The position numbers and the translations under genes were made by a program. Of a DNA stretch of 64,000 nucleotides, positions 1 through 11,812 are shown piece after piece. The notes under the pieces are model-generated. The model was not told the origin of the DNA, did no database searches, and saw nothing but the letters and a program-made list of their open reading frames with translations. The stretch comes from Alkalibacterium sp034520745 (GTDB lineage Bacteria; Bacillota; Bacilli; Lactobacillales; Carnobacteriaceae_A). The stretch covers positions 1-64,000 of the forward strand of contig JAXHNF010000017.1 in NCBI GenBank assembly GCA_034520745.1, given 5' to 3'. How positions within the stretch are numbered: the first letter of the stretch is position 1; each line of letters starts with the position of its first letter.

Positions 1-1
1 G

Positions 2-696
2 TCAGATAACAATTTAGATGTAGGAGATCGTCGTTTATATAAGATATCCCAGAATATATCCTGGTTCTTGATCATTACCTTATGGTTCAATCTCAGTATA
101 CTTCCACTGTTTTTCTTTTCCTGTTCGTGGAAGTGACTTTGGCCAATATCGTCTGGTACCTGATTGGCATCATTCCCCTGGGACCGGCGCTGGGTGCTCT
201 GCTGGGCGCAACGATACGGGTGATCGAGGAGGATGATTTTTCAGAACCGGGGAGAGATTTCCGGAGATACTACCGGAAGAACGTTTTGGATTCACTGAAG
301 ATCTGGCTGCCGTTTCTCGTTCTGCTCTATCTTTTTTCGGTCAATATAAATTATTATCTGGGGCTTGTGGAAGGGACCCTGATGCTGCTGGGCTATTTCT
401 TCATTTTCCTGACGCTCGTTCTGATACTGTACCTGATCCCGGTCTTTCTTATCCAGATCAAATTACGATTTCGTTACGGAGATACTCTGCTGAAGCTGGG
501 CTGGTACTACTTTTTCATGAAGCTGAAGCTGACTGTCGAAAATTTCTGATCCTGGGGATCATCGTCTTTTTACTGCTGATGATCTGAGAATGGCTCCTTT
601 TAGCGATGCCAGGTCTGCGCGCATACGTCTGGGGTGCTTTGTAGCTACAGCATCATCAAAGATGTGAAAGCTCATTTATTTAAAAAAGAAGAATAA
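2..696 (+). CDS. DUF624 (YesL-like) membrane protein, 5'-truncated by the window edge, frameshifted
   Basis: Seen: the reading frame is open from base 2, with no start codon in the window, and reads SDNNLDVGDRRLYKISQN. It changes frame near 110-120, continues to about 540, then shifts again and ends KAHLFKKEE at a TAA at 694-696. The combined length of about 230 residues fits the family. Several hydrophobic segments are visible, with GPALGALLGATIRV followed by an RDFRRYYRKN loop, typical of DUF624. Known: these small membrane proteins are commonly encoded beside carbohydrate ABC transporters of the LplABC/YesMNOPQ type and beside glycosidases; their biochemical role is not established. Context: the first gene of a xylan-use island, so the sugar permease genes may lie just outside the window. 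The frame changes look like base-calling errors. Confidence 0.7.
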
Positions 697-751
697 ATCC
701 GTTTATTCTTTTATAAAAACATTATTCCATTTTATTAGGAGAGAATACACT

Positions 752-2468
752 GTGACAATGATTCAAAACCCTGTCTTAAAGGATTAGATCCGGACCCGAG
801 TATGCTGCGTGTCGGCGATGATTACTTCCTTCGCCGTATCGACATTCGAGTGGTTCCCGGGAGTGGTCATCTATCATTCAACAGACATGAGAAACTGGCG
901 TGCAGGTCGCTCGTCCACTGAACAGAGTCGAGCTGATCGATATGAAAGGCAACCCTGATTCAGGCGGTGTACTAGGGCGCCTCAGTTAAGCTATGCTGAC
1001 GGAAAGTTCCATCTGATCTATTCAGACGTTAAAGTCACCGCCGGTGTATATAAAGATGTGACCGATTTACTTGACTACCTGCGAAACCATCGACGGCGAG
1101 TGGAGCGACCCGGTATACATGAACCAGTCAGGCTTCGATCCGTCTTTATTCCATGACACAGACGGCAGAAAATGGTTCGTCAACATGGTCTGGGATCGTG
1201 GTGTCGGCAAGCATGACTTTGCGGGGATCGTCCTGCAGGAGAGTCCAGCCCGTCGGAGAAAAAGCTGATCGGCGACCGCAAGATCATCATCTACAAAGGC
1301 ACGGATGTCGGGCTGACTGAAGCACCGCGTACTTTACCATATCAATGATTATTATTATCTACTTACGGCGGAAGGGCGGCACGATGTAATGAACATCACG
1401 CAACGCTTGCCCGTTGCAGGAACGACGGACCGTATGAAACCCATCCGGACAACCCGCTGATCTCTTCCTGGGGACACCCGGTTTCTGGCTCTGCAGAAAG
1501 CGGGCCATGCGTCGATCGTTGAAACGCAAAACGCGGGCGAGTGGTACCTGGCTCACCTGACCGGTCGTCCGACCAAAGCTCCCGGCGATGTCCTCTTGAT
1601 GGACCGAGGCTACTGCCAGCTGGGCCGACAGAAACTGCCATCCAGAAACTGGGAATGGAAAGACGGCTGGCCATATGTTGTAGACGGCAACTATCCAAAA
1701 AGTACAGGTTGAAGCACCTGACTCTGCCTGAACAGAAATGGGAAGCTGATTTCCCTGTAGTCGACGAATTTGATTCAGAAAAACTGAGCGGACAGTGGCA
1801 GACACTGCGTATTCCATATACACAGTTTGCCTCTCTGACAGATAAGCCTGGACATTTGCGTCTGTATGGTGCCGGAGGGTTTTCAAACCTGCACAAACAG
1901 GCCCTTGTTGCAAGACGCTGGCAGGCATTTGAGTTCGAAGCGGAAACAAAAGTGAAGGTTGATCCAGTGACATTCCAGCAGCAGGCCGGTCTGGTAAACT
2001 ATTCAACACCAAAAACTGGACGAGCCTCCATGTGACCTGGGACGAAGAGAAAGGCCGCATCATCGATCTTTATGCGTCCGAACGCGGCAATGTATCCAAC
2101 CCGTTCGACGCCGACACGATCAAAGTGCCTGATGATGCAGAAGCCGTCTGGTTCAAAGTGAACGTTGACCAGTACACCTATCGTACAGCTATTCATTTGA
2201 CGGCGAGACCTGAACGAGATCCATAATTATTTGATTCATGGAAACTGTCTGATGAATACATCCAGGAATCCGGCTTCTTTACGGCGCCTTTGTCGGGATG
2301 AGCTGTATAGATACAAGCGGCATGTCTATGGCAGCTGATTTCGAGTACTTCCGTTATGAAGAAGAGGAAGATGACCGTGACCACTGGACACAGACCCGTC
2401 ACTGGAACGAAGAAAAAAGCAGCGGCAGAAGCAAGACTGCCTTAGGTAAAACAGGCACATCAAAATAA
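752..2468 (+). CDS. GH43 beta-xylosidase / alpha-L-arabinofuranosidase, frameshifted
   Basis: Predicted cytoplasmic glycosidase releasing xylose (or arabinose) from the non-reducing end of short xylo-oligosaccharides. Seen across several frames: DPDPSMLRVGDDYF at the N-terminus (catalytic base Asp region), GFDPSLFHDTDGRKWF about 130 residues in (the pKa-modulating Asp of GH43), and GLTEAP further on (general acid Glu region). These mark the five-bladed propeller of GH43. The remaining third would be the C-terminal beta-sandwich found in XynB-type enzymes; the total span of about 570 codons matches. I chose GTG 752 because AGGAG lies 10-15 bases upstream; ATG 758 is the alternative. There is no signal peptide. 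At least five single-base frame changes occur. It is followed by xylulokinase, consistent with xylose release feeding XylB. Exact specificity cannot be read from sequence. Confidence 0.82.
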
Positions 2469-2589
2469 ACAGACAATAAAGAAAAGTAGGTCCCGCTCGA
2501 ATGGTCAAGTGCCTGTCAGTTGTATGATCAGGCCTTGCCGTTGGGCTGTATCTTATTAGAGTCAAAAAAATTAGAATGGACGTGTTAAG

Positions 2590-4098
2590 ATGAGTTATGT
2601 ATTAGGTTTAGATTTAGGAACAAGCGGATTAAAAGGTATTTTAGTGAATAGAGAAGGCAAAATCGTCGATGAAGCCTCTTCTGAAATCCACTCCTTACGC
2701 CCAAGCGCGGTCACAGTGAGCAAATTACAAAGTGGTTCAGAGCTGCAAAAGAAGTGATGACAGAAATATTCAAGTCGACTTCAGATGCAAAAGAAAAACT
2801 GGAAGGCATCAGCTTTTCCGGTCAAATGCATTCACTGGTTTTACTGGACGAAAATGATGACGTCCTGCGCAATGCGATCCTATGGAATGATGTCATTACG
2901 ACAGAACAGTGCAGAACCATTACTGAAATTGATGATCTCATGGGTCACGAAAAACAAAGCGCTGGAAGGCTACGCTCTACCGAAGATCCTCTGGGTCAAA
3001 GAAAATGAACCGGCTATCTTTGAAAAAGCAGCGACGTTCCTCCTGCCGAAAGACTATTTAGGCTTCCGATTGACCGGCAGCAAGCAGATGGAATATTCCG
3101 ATGCTGCAGGGACATTACTTTTGGACGTTGAAGCCCGTAACTGGAGCGAGAAAGTGGCCGGACAGGTCGGCGTACCAACGTCGACTGTTCCCGAAACTCG
3201 TCGAGTCACAGGACAAGATCGGCGATCTGGATGCTGACTTAGCTGAAGAACTTGGTCTGAAACAAACAGTTCCCTGTCTGTCTGCAGGCGGTGCGGACGA
3301 TCCTGTGTGCTGCAGTCGGTGCCGGAAATCGTCAGACCTGACCAGGGTATGGCAAGTATCGGTACATCCGGTGCGTTCCCGTCTCAATGAAGAAACAGGC
3401 GACAAGAACTACAATGGTACACGCTGTCACTACTTCAACGATCGTTGTACCGAACGCCTTTTGTACAATGGGTGTGACACTGGCTGCCGGCAGCAGTCTG
3501 AACTGGTTCAAGAAGACGTTCGCTCCAAATGAAAGCTTCGGTAGACCTGCTTAAAGGTGTCAAGGATATTTCAAAGCTGGATGTCAGGACGGCCTGCTCT
3601 TTGCACCGTATATTTCAGGCGAACGCACGCCGTACTATACAGACAGCGACATTCGCGGTACATTCTTGGGCATGGACGCCGCTCACACACGCGACCACTT
3701 TGCGCGTGCAGTTTTACGAAGGGATCACGTTCTCACTCGGAGGTTCATTCGAACTGATGAAGAAACATTCAAACAAAGACTTCAAACAGATCGTTTCTGT
3801 CGGGGGCGGAGCCAAGAATCCGGACTGGCTGCGGATGCGGGCAGATGTGCTTCGGCACACCTGTCGTCACCCTGGAAACCGAGCAGGGACCTGCAATGAG
3901 CGTTCGGCGATGATTCGTGCAGTCGGTGCCGGCTGGTAGTCGACTCATTTGAAGCGTGTTCCAAAGTCTTTGTCAATTACAAGTCAGAAGTCCAACCGGA
4001 TCCAGCAGGCAGTTGAGAAATACAACAAAGTCTACGCTAACTACAAAGAAGTGTATCCGACAATTAAAGACCCGTCTCCACAATCTAGTTACAGATAA
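2590..4098 (+). CDS. xylB: xylulokinase, frameshifted
   Basis: Phosphorylates D-xylulose with ATP to D-xylulose 5-phosphate, the second step of isomerase-type xylose use. Seen: the FGGY-kinase N-terminal phosphate motif LGLDLGTSGLKGILV, FSGQMHSLVLLDE about 75 residues in, then LPKDYLGFRLTG (substrate lobe) and near the end VSVGGGAKNPDWL, the second-lobe nucleotide site. The span of 503 codons is the usual XylB length. Frame changes occur near 2706 (one A missing in CCAAAG), 2950 (one A extra), 3190, 3310, 3540 and 3850. The gene sits between two GH43 genes and ends at a strong hairpin terminator. Its partner xylA lies 12.5 kb downstream as a separate transcription unit rather than adjacent to xylB as in many Bacillota. 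Confidence 0.88.
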
Positions 4099-4120
4099 CG
4101 ACTAATTAAAGTAGATACTG

Positions 4121-4155
4121 AAAAGCTATGATGGTCATCATAGCTTTTCTTTTTG
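4121..4155 (+). terminator. intrinsic terminator after xylB
   Basis: A 12-bp stem, AAAGCTATGATG paired with CATCATAGCTTT around a 2-base apex, is followed by CTTTTTG. It lies 22 bases after the xylB stop. Confidence 0.85.
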
Positions 4156-4250
4156 TAGTTTGTCTGATGTACAGGCTTGCCGGAAGAGACGTGTTAGTCT
4201 TAAAAATCCAAGTTTTAGAACTCAATAAAAATAGTTATTGGAGGTAGAAT

Positions 4251-5646
4251 ATGAACGAGATTTTCAGCAACCCAATACTGCCCGACTATGAATATATACA
4301 ATCCGAAATCCATGTCTTCGGTGACCGCGTTTACATTTACGGAAGCCATGATGAATTCAACGGCAGTGTTTACTGTGAAAATGACTACGTAACCTGGTCG
4401 GCATCGGTGACTGATCTGACAAGCTGGAAGTATGAAGGAATCATTTATAAAAAAGCTGATCACCATTTTTCTCCTTTGAAGAAAGGTAAAAGCAATCTGT
4501 ATGCGCCGGATGTCGCGAAAGGACCGGACGGCAAGTACTACCTTTACTATTCGGCTGCAGATTCAGGCATAATCTCCGTAGCCTTAAGCGACTGTCCGAC
4601 GGGGCCTTTTTCCTATTACGGGGATGTGAAAGCGGCCTCAGGATATGTGTATGGCGAAAACTCAAAACAATTCGTTCTAGAGTTCGATCCAGCTGTTCTG
4701 GTCGATGGAGAGAAGGTGTATCTTTATTCCGGTTCCGGTCAGAAAGCCAATGAGAAGAATGGACATCCGGTCGTCGGTCTTTCGTCCGAGAACTCGAATC
4801 AGACATGCTGACAGCTAAAACGGAGCCTCATATCCTGTTGCCGGCAGATGAGGACCGTAACCAGCCCAATTTCTTTGGCAAAGGGCGCTGATGGAAACTC
4901 AGGCAACTCATTATTATGCTGTATTTGGCCACGGATCTGACCGGGCTGCATTATATGATGAGCCGGTCTCCTGACACGGGCTTCGAATACAAGGGACTTC
5001 TTCATTCGACAAACCTGAATAGATTGAATGACCGGTCTTCTGTAAATGATGCGCATGTCATTGTGAACAATCACTATGGGAAGAAATAAACGGCAGCTAC
5101 TATATCTTCAATCACCGGCATACAAACCAGTCGCGTTTCTCAAGGCAGGTCGTCGGAGACAAGCTGGAACGACTGCCCAATGGACAGTTCAAACGTGCGG
5201 CGTATACGAGCATGGGCCTGAGAGCTGAACCGTTCGATCAGCTGAACACTTATCCTGCCATCTGACATGCGGTTTGGTCAGTACGAAGGACTTAAACAAG
5301 CGTCCTTACGTGACCCAGGAAATGAAAGGTACACAGAATAGACCTGAAAGTCTGGTCAAAGCCCCTTGTGAGACGGTCAGGAACTCCTGTACAAAACTTT
5401 TCACTTTCCGGACGCAGCTGAATTAGCTTATCAATACGGGGGAAAAGCGATGGGCATATCACACTGGTCTGCATCGTCGAAGACAGGGACGAACATTCCA
5501 TCGAAGTGAAACAGCCAGCTGAAATAGATTCAGACGAATGGATAAGTCAGACGCTTTCTATACCTCAGCTGGACAAACCATTTGATCTAATCATTAAATA
5601 TGAAGGAACAGGCTCATTAGATATAAAATCTCTGCAATTCAAATAA
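4251..5646 (+). CDS. GH43 glycosidase (arabinosidase/xylosidase type), frameshifted
   Basis: Probable cytoplasmic arabinofuranosidase or xylosidase. Seen: N-terminal NPILPDYEYIQSEIHVFGDR, then YIYGSHDEFNG, LYAPDVAKGPDGKYYLYY and FDPAVLVDGEKVYLYSG, all GH43 propeller elements. The C-terminal part ends KSLQFK and resembles the carbohydrate-binding sandwich of its paralog at 27495-28908, with which it shares the YxYGSHDxFNGxVYC signature. Frame changes occur near 4800, 4890, 5090, 5260, 5370 and 5450. Span 465 codons; paralog about 470. The start ATG 4251 has TTGGAGG upstream. Transcription probably starts anew, since the xylB terminator lies just upstream, but I see no clear operator. Substrate is inferred from the family and context only. 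Confidence 0.78.
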
Positions 5647-5649
5647 GTT

Positions 5650-6290
5650 AGGGTCATTGAAAAGTTTAGGTTTTCTCTTCCTGAATATAGTTTGTTCGAA
5701 TAAAACTGAAACGCAGTGGCTTTTGTCAAAAAAGGATTCGATCCATATCCAGGCTTATTGCCACCCTAACATATTAGTGTGATAGGCGTAGACAGCTATC
5801 ATCAGGCCTACGTCGAATAATCAGCGGAAGAAGTGCCTGAAATCTGACAGAGTTGACAGATGGATCAGCTGCGTGTCGGTTGTCTTTCTGGCAGCGGCCT
5901 GATGATCTCGTTAGACCGGAAGTCGCTGAATCGAAGGACATCGACTTCGCTGGTGGAGGACAGTGCGTCAGTATTTTAAATACAAGCAGGACCGACAGCT
6001 GATGTGAGAAAACATAGCAGTTGATACCTGCAACAGAAATCAGGATTCGTCTTCTCTGGAAGTTGTATCCGCCAATGACTGAATATAAGCCAGACCTGAA
6101 AGCCTGATTACATAGTGCAAAAGATTATATCCAGAGATGTCGACTGGGATAAAGTGAGGTAAGGTGAATCATTTAAGGAGCGATCGCTGTTACAGACGAC
6201 TAAGGAGCGAGGGGTGGTGTTAACTCCCTACTGGCATCACACACATAGGCGGTCATGTGTATATTTTAACGAAATATTATTTTTAAAAAG
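5650..6290 (+). other. 641-bp stretch without an intact gene; possible decayed or heavily mis-sequenced coding remnant
   Basis: No frame stays open for more than about 40 codons. Short plausible peptides occur in different frames, for example VKKGFDPYPG near 5720, VRQYFKYKQ near 5970 and RDVDWDKVR near 6140, which suggests a once-coding stretch with many indels. I do not recognise the product. No clear terminator for the preceding GH43 is visible here. The last 60 bases hold the leader of the GH8 gene (AAAGGAG at about 6287-6293). Confidence 0.35.
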
Positions 6291-6301
6291 GAGACAAACC
6301 A

Positions 6302-7426
6302 ATGACAAACACGAAAGCAACTTACCGAAATGTTTCAAAGAGATCGGCTATTCAGAAGAAAAGATCAGGAAAAAATAGAGACGACCTGGAATGCTGTATT
6401 TGTCTGATCCGGAAACCAAAATTCTATTTTAAAAACGGTGAAGACATGGGATATATGGTAGATACGGGCAACATCGATGTGCGTACCGAAGGACAGTCGT
6501 ACGGCATGATGCTGGCTGTTCAAATGGACCGGCAGGATAATTTCGACCGTATCTGGAAATGGACGGAAACGTTCATGCGCAATCATGAAGGACCATTTAA
6601 AGGCTACTTCGGCTGGCATGCCTTCTTGATGGGGAAAAGATGAGTGACGGACCGGCTCCGGACGGGGAAGAGTTTTTTGCGATGACCCTCTTTATGGCTT
6701 CAAAACGCTGGGGAGACCGGATGAAAAACCGTTCAACTACAGTGAACAGGCAAGGGACTTACTTCGAATCTGCGTGCACAAAGGCGAGAGACGGTGGAGC
6801 GGGCGATCCGATGTGGGAACCGAAAAATCATCTGATCAAGTTCGTGCCTGACTGTGACTTCACAGACACCGTCCTATCACCTGCCGCATTTTTATGAGCT
6901 CTTTGCAGAAGAAGCGTATGAGGAAGACAGGGAATTCTGGAAAAAAGCCGCACAGGCAAGTCGTGGAATTCATCCCCGGATCCTGTCATCCGGACACAGG
7001 AATGAATCCTGAGTATTCCCATTACGACGGGACACGAACCCGGTGAACGGTCACGGCGATTTTTACAGTGACGCCTACCGGACAGCCGCAAACATGGGCC
7101 TGGACTCAGAGTGGTTCGGCAAGCGGGAGGACTACAAAGCCTGTGTGACTAATCTGCTCGCTTTTTTTGAAGACAAAGCGCTGGAAGATTACCAAAAATA
7201 CAAAATCGACGGCACGGATCTTGGTGAACCGTCTCTGCACCCGGTCGGTCTACTGGCGACGAATGCCATGGCCACCCTGGCTTTGGATAAAAGCGAGCTG
7301 ACTGAAAAGACAGTGAAGCAGTTCTTTGAAACACCGCCGCGTGAAGGAAACCGCCGCTACTACGATAATTTCCTGTATCTGTTCAGCGTTTTAGCTTTGA
7401 GCGGCAACTACCGTATGAACTGGTAA
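6302..7426 (+). CDS. GH8 reducing-end xylose-releasing exo-oligoxylanase, frameshifted
   Basis: Predicted to remove xylose from the reducing end of short xylo-oligosaccharides in the cytoplasm (GH8, Rex-type). Seen: TEGQSYGMMLAVQ about 60 residues in, containing the conserved GH8 general-acid Glu; GYFGWHAF; SDGPAPDGEEFFAMTLF; and later VNGHGDFYSDAYRTAANMGL followed by SLHPVGLLATNAMATLA. The D-G/APDGEE pattern and the absence of a signal peptide match Rex enzymes rather than secreted endoglucanases. Span 375 codons against about 380-390 for Rex. Frame changes occur near 6340-6400, 6630, 6740, 6860 and 7030. It is followed 55 bases later by the GH10 xylanase, so both probably belong to one transcript that processes imported xylan fragments. 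Confidence 0.85.
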
Positions 7427-7481
7427 AAACAAGCAATACTGACCGACTTGATGAAATATAAAAATCAGAGGAGAGAACAAC

Positions 7482-8479
7482 ATGACAGAAAAACAGATCA
7501 CGTTAAAAGAAGCTTATAAAGACTATTTCAAAATAGGTGTGGCAGTTAATCCAAAAACGCTGAAGGCTGACGGGGAACTGATCAGGAAACATTTCAACAG
7601 CCTGACACCGGAAAATCATATGAAACCGGAAGAACTGCAGCCAAAAGAAGGGGAATTCACCTTTGAAACAGCCGACAAGATCGTCGACTTTGCCAAAGAG
7701 AACGATATGGAACTGCGGGGCCATACTTTCAGTCTCGGCATAACCAGACGCCGGAGTGGATGTTTAAAGACGGCGACAAGGAAGCCAGCCGTGAAGTGGC
7801 ACTCAAGCACATGAAAGACCATATCAAGGCAGTGATGGACCGGTACAAGGATTCATTTTACGCCTGGGACGTCATCAACGAAGTGATCGAAGATAATGGT
7901 GATGAATTACTGCGTGAATCTCCATGGCGTTCTATAATTGGAGATGATTACGTTCAAAAAGCATTCGAGTTCGCACATGAAGCGAATCCGGACATGGCCC
8001 TGTTCTATAACGACTACAATGAATCAAACCCACAAAAACGGGACAAGATTTATGAACTTGTCAAAGGTCTGCTGGATAACGGCACGCCTGTCCATGGTAT
8101 CGGTCTGCAGGCACACTGGGGACTGGAAGATCCGAGCCTGGACAATATCAGAGCAGCCATCGAAAAGTATGCGTCACTGGGACTCAAGCTTCACATCACT
8201 GAAATGGATGTTTCCGTGTTCAACTTTGAAGACAAGCGCACCGACCTCACGGAGCCGACAGCTGAGATGATGGAAAAGCAGGCTGAACGCTACGAGGCTT
8301 TCTTTGAATTGTTCAGAGAATACAGTGAACACATCGAGTCAGTCACACTTTGGGCGGCAAGTGACCGTTACAACTGGCTGGATGATTTCCCTGTTAGAGG
8401 CAGAAAAAACTGGCCGATGCTTTTTGATACAGACAACCAGCCGAAAGAAAGTTTCCGCCGCGTAACTTCTTTCAGCTAA
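7482..8479 (+). CDS. GH10 endo-1,4-beta-xylanase, intracellular, one frameshifted spot
   Basis: Cleaves beta-1,4-xylosidic bonds with retention. Seen: start ATG 7482 after AGAGGAGAG; NSLTPENHMKPEEL (typical GH10 substrate-binding stretch); YAWDVINEV with the acid/base Glu about 135 residues in; GLQAHWGL; and HITEMDVSV with the nucleophile Glu about 245 residues in. At about 332 residues with no signal peptide, it matches the short intracellular GH10 group that works on imported xylo-oligosaccharides. The only disruption is at 7733-7746, where two extra bases convert the expected HTFVWHNQTPEW stretch into another frame. It lies between GH8 and a DUF975 protein, most likely co-transcribed. Confidence 0.92.
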
Positions 8480-8509
8480 AAATGATAACTACCGGGAAGG
8501 AAGAATAAG

Positions 8510-9394
8510 ATGTCGATTGCAATGATCAAAGGAATGGCTAAAAATCATATGAAGGGGAACCGGCTGTTACTGACTGCCGCATTCGTCCTGTTGCTGACCA
8601 CATGGGCTGTAGCAGCACAGTTTCTGACGGGGATACTGCAGTTACCATCACTTTTTGACTTCATTGAAGCCATTTTAGACGGGGGACTCGGCTTGAATGC
8701 TGTGACGGTTTTGTTCCCCGTCCTTCTTGTTCTGCTTTTCATATTGGCTGACATGCTTCATATGAGCTACAGATGGTTCGGGATCGATATCATCAATGAA
8801 AATCAGAAGCCCGTTGAATGGAAAGAGGCTTTTCAGGGGTTCAGAAAGAAAATGTAAAAAAACTGGGCACACTCGTTTTGCTGCGGATGGCGCTCGTTTT
8901 TGGGTGGACCCTGCTGTTCATCCTGCCTGGGATCTGGAAAGCTTATCTTTACAGTCAGGCTGCCAATATCCTGAAAGAAGACAAAACCCTTTCGCCGATG
9001 GAAGCATTGAACAAGTCGGAGGAAGTCATGAAAGCGAATGTCTGGAATGATACCCTTGTCCAGCTGATTTTTCTCGCCCTGGTATGCTGTTCCAGTCGGG
9101 ATGTTCCTGTACTTTTTAGTCAGCAATGCCCGGGAGATCGAAGTGGCGCTTGAAACGGGCGGTGAGAGTGCCGAATTGATTTACGGCCTGGTCATCGGGG
9201 TGTTTTTCATGGTGATCCTGCTTCTGTTTTTATTTGCCCTTTACGTTGAGCCTTATAAGATGATGGCGAAACAGATTCTTTTCAAGGAAATGATGAAGCA
9301 TGAGGAAGGAACCGAGCTTGACGATTATGAGAAAACTTTATTGAAAAGACAGGGTTTGGATACAAAGCGAAACACCAGGCGCAATAGTCGTTAA
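8510..9394 (+). CDS. DUF975-like polytopic membrane protein, frameshifted
   Basis: Integral membrane protein of unknown function. Seen: KGMAKNHMKGNRLLL at the N-terminus, then five to six hydrophobic helices. The central FILPGIWKAYLYSQAANIL and the following LSPMEALNKSEEVMKANVW are the recurrent features of DUF975 proteins in Bacillota. The C-terminus is charged (KRQGLDTKRNTRRNSR). Frame changes occur near 8855 (run of A) and 9085-9100. Start ATG 8510 follows GGAAGGAAG. It is embedded between GH10 and the acetylesterase, so its expression is coupled to xylan use. No transporter motif is visible. Confidence 0.65.
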
Positions 9395-9421
9395 AAGTCT
9401 AAAGGAAAAGAAGGAATGATA

Positions 9422-11325
9422 ATGAGCGTAGACAATACATTAAAACTGCCGAGTTATTTCAGTGACGGGATGATCCTGCAGCAGAACAGCTCGATCAAGG
9501 TCAAAGGGAAAGACGCATCAGGATCCCGCGTGACGGTGAGCTTTGACGAAGAGAGCGTTGAAGCAGTGGCGGAGGCCGAGCGGATCAGTGTTGCAGTCGA
9601 GTTGTCTCCAAGAGGCAGCCGGCGGGCCCTACCAGCTGATCGTCAAGGGTTCTGGTGAAATCGTGATCGAGGACGTTTATGTGGGGGAAGTCTGGCTGCT
9701 TGGTGGCCAGTCCAACATGGAACTGCCCGTTCAACCGCACTTACGATGAGTTCAAAGAAGAAATCGACAGGGCCGATTATCCGCTGATCCGTCAGTTTCA
9801 TCTTGAAATGGACCCTGTTTTCGACGAGCCGAAAACCTGGCTGACGCAGGGACAGTGGAAAACAGCCACACAGGAAAATATCCAGGACTTTTCATCGCTG
9901 GGTTTCTTTTATGCCAGGAAGCTTCATGAAAAGCTGAAGGTGCCGGTGGGGATCTATCATACAGCCGTCGGGGGCACTCCGATCGAGGCGTGGATGCGTG
10001 AAGAAACGCTTCATGAGCTGGGTAATTATGATGAAGAACTGGCTTACTGGAAAGATCCTGAAAACGTGGAAAAAGAAATAGCGAATGATCTGAAAATCAA
10101 TCAGGAATGGTATGCAGACCTTTATGAAAATGACCGGGGACTGCTGGATCAGACCCAGTGGATGGAAGAAACGGTCGACTCAAAAGGCTGGCTTGTCGAT
10201 GGACCTTCCTGCGATGTTCAAGGATACGGCTCTGGCCGGCTTTTCAGGCGTCGTCTGGTTCCGCCGGACGTTCGACGTGACCGAAAAGCAGCTTGAATCC
10301 GAGCATTTCCGTCTGCGTCTGGGTTCTTTGATCAATGGAGACGAGACTTACCTGAACGGTGAAAAAGTGGGCGAAACGGACTACCGCTATCCGCCGCGCA
10401 AATACGTTCTGAAGAAAGAAAATCTCAGGGTCGGGACGAACACGCTGGTCGTCCGCCTGATGATCGATGCAGCGAACGGGGGCTTCATACCGACCTTCCC
10501 TTATCAGCTCGAGCTGGACGATGAAACGGTCGATCTGAAAGGCGAGTGGCTATACAGGATCGGCTGTCAGAAAGAAGTCATTGCGCCGATGCTGTTTCCT
10601 GCCAGTATAGAACCTGCCTCGGAATACAAAGGTCATGCTTTACCCGCTGAAAGACGTGAATTTCAAAGGCGCGCTCTTTTACCAGGGGGAATCGAACACG
10701 GGTGATCCTGGCGGCTACAAAGAGCTGATGAAACGCATGGTCGAAAGACTGGAGAGCTTTTCCAGCAGGAGGACCTGCCGTTTTACTACGTCCAGCTGGC
10801 GAATTATATGCGATCCGGCTGAATTGTCAGATGCGAAAAACTGGGCCGAACTGCGCTACGAACAGGACCAGGGCCCGCTTTCTGATCGAGCATTCCGAGA
10901 TGGTCCCGGCCCTTGACTGCGGGATCTCTTACGAACTGCATCCCCATGATAAAAAAACTCTGGCGGAAAGACTTGCCTGGGTCGCGTTGAGCCGGGATTA
11001 TATGGAAGAAGACGAATATGAGAACCTCGAAGTGGACTACGCTGGCCGATCCGATCAGTCAGTGTCTGTGAAAGTCAAAGGACTGAAAGGGCAGCTTGCC
11101 TTGTCAGAGAACGAGCCGGAAGTGGAGATCAGACGGAACGGGACCTGGGAAGAAGTGGCAGTCACCGATATTTCAGAAAACGAAGTGACCTTTGCTGTTT
11201 CAGGCTCAGCCGACAGTGAGTCTGTTTCGGAAGTAAGGTATGCCTGGCGGAACGATCCCAGAGGGTATATCTATGACACGGAAACAGGCCTGCCGCTGCT
11301 GCCGTTTGTCTATCCGCTGGGTTAG
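9422..11325 (+). CDS. SGNH-family sialate O-acetylesterase-like (probable acetyl-xylan/oligosaccharide) esterase, frameshifted
   Basis: Serine esterase predicted to remove acetyl groups from imported xylo-oligosaccharides. Seen: LPSYFSDGMILQQN at the N-terminus, a hallmark of this family; LLGGQSNMELPV about 95 residues in, with the nucleophile Ser in GQSNM; GIYHTAVGGTPIEAWM; FYQGESNTGDP; and SYELHPHDKKTLAERLAW near the end, carrying the catalytic His of the Asp-x-x-His triad part. An inserted beta-sandwich (about residues 230-380) is typical of SASA-type enzymes. Start ATG 9422 is preferred over ATG 9416 because the AAGAAGG ribosome site is 8 bases upstream. Frame changes occur near 9590, 9735, 10195, 10620, 10760 and 10870. 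Last gene of the xylan run; a terminator follows at 11360. Confidence 0.82.
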
Positions 11326-11359
11326 ATTAAAAAGACAGTTAAATAATAACAATAACAAA

Positions 11360-11406
11360 ACAGATGGATTCCCGGCTTTTTCAGGGTTTCATCTGTATTT
11401 TTTGTT
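11360..11406 (+). terminator. intrinsic terminator after the esterase gene
   Basis: ACAGATG pairs with CATCTGT with partial extension inward (TCCC/GGG), followed by ATTTTTTG. Confidence 0.75.
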
Positions 11407-11640
11407 TTCATGAAGGTGGCAGATATTATTTTGATTAGCGAAAAAATTCACAGTTGAGAATCGGAAGGAGCAGAAATGGGACATCCGGCATACAGAAAAG
11501 GCGACTGGGATTAGCATAAACCATATAGAAGTCTGGTCTGATAAGCCCCAGAAGGCAGTAAAAGTAATACGATTTTATACATGAACAGGTGGCTTTTCTG
11601 GAGTTATATGCAAGTTTTGTGAAAAAGATTCTATAAAGTG

Positions 11641-11669
11641 TTTACATTCATCCCGATTGAATCTATAAT
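11641..11669 (+). promoter_or_regulatory. sigma-A promoter of the iron operon
   Basis: TTTACA at 11641-11646, 17-base spacer, TATAAT at 11664-11669. The expected start of transcription falls in the adjoining Fur box. The 230 bases upstream (11410-11640) show no gene. Confidence 0.8.
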
Positions 11670-11670
11670 T

Positions 11671-11689
11671 GGTAATGAAAATCATTCTC
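11671..11689 (+). promoter_or_regulatory. Fur box overlapping the transcription start
   Basis: The 19-mer GGTAATGAAAATCATTCTC matches the classical Fur consensus (GATAATGATAATCATTATC) at 16 of 19 positions. It sits immediately downstream of a perfect -10 box, where bound Fe-Fur would block initiation. The next gene starts 124 bases further on. Confidence 0.85.
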
Positions 11690-11812
11690 AATTATTCAAT
11701 GCACTAAGCTTGCACCTCGTAACCGCTGTTTTTGATGTGTCTGTTTTTTTCAAGACAGCTCAGAAGATAATAAAAGTAACGTTTCGAGGATCTATATAAG
11801 AAGGAGGACATC

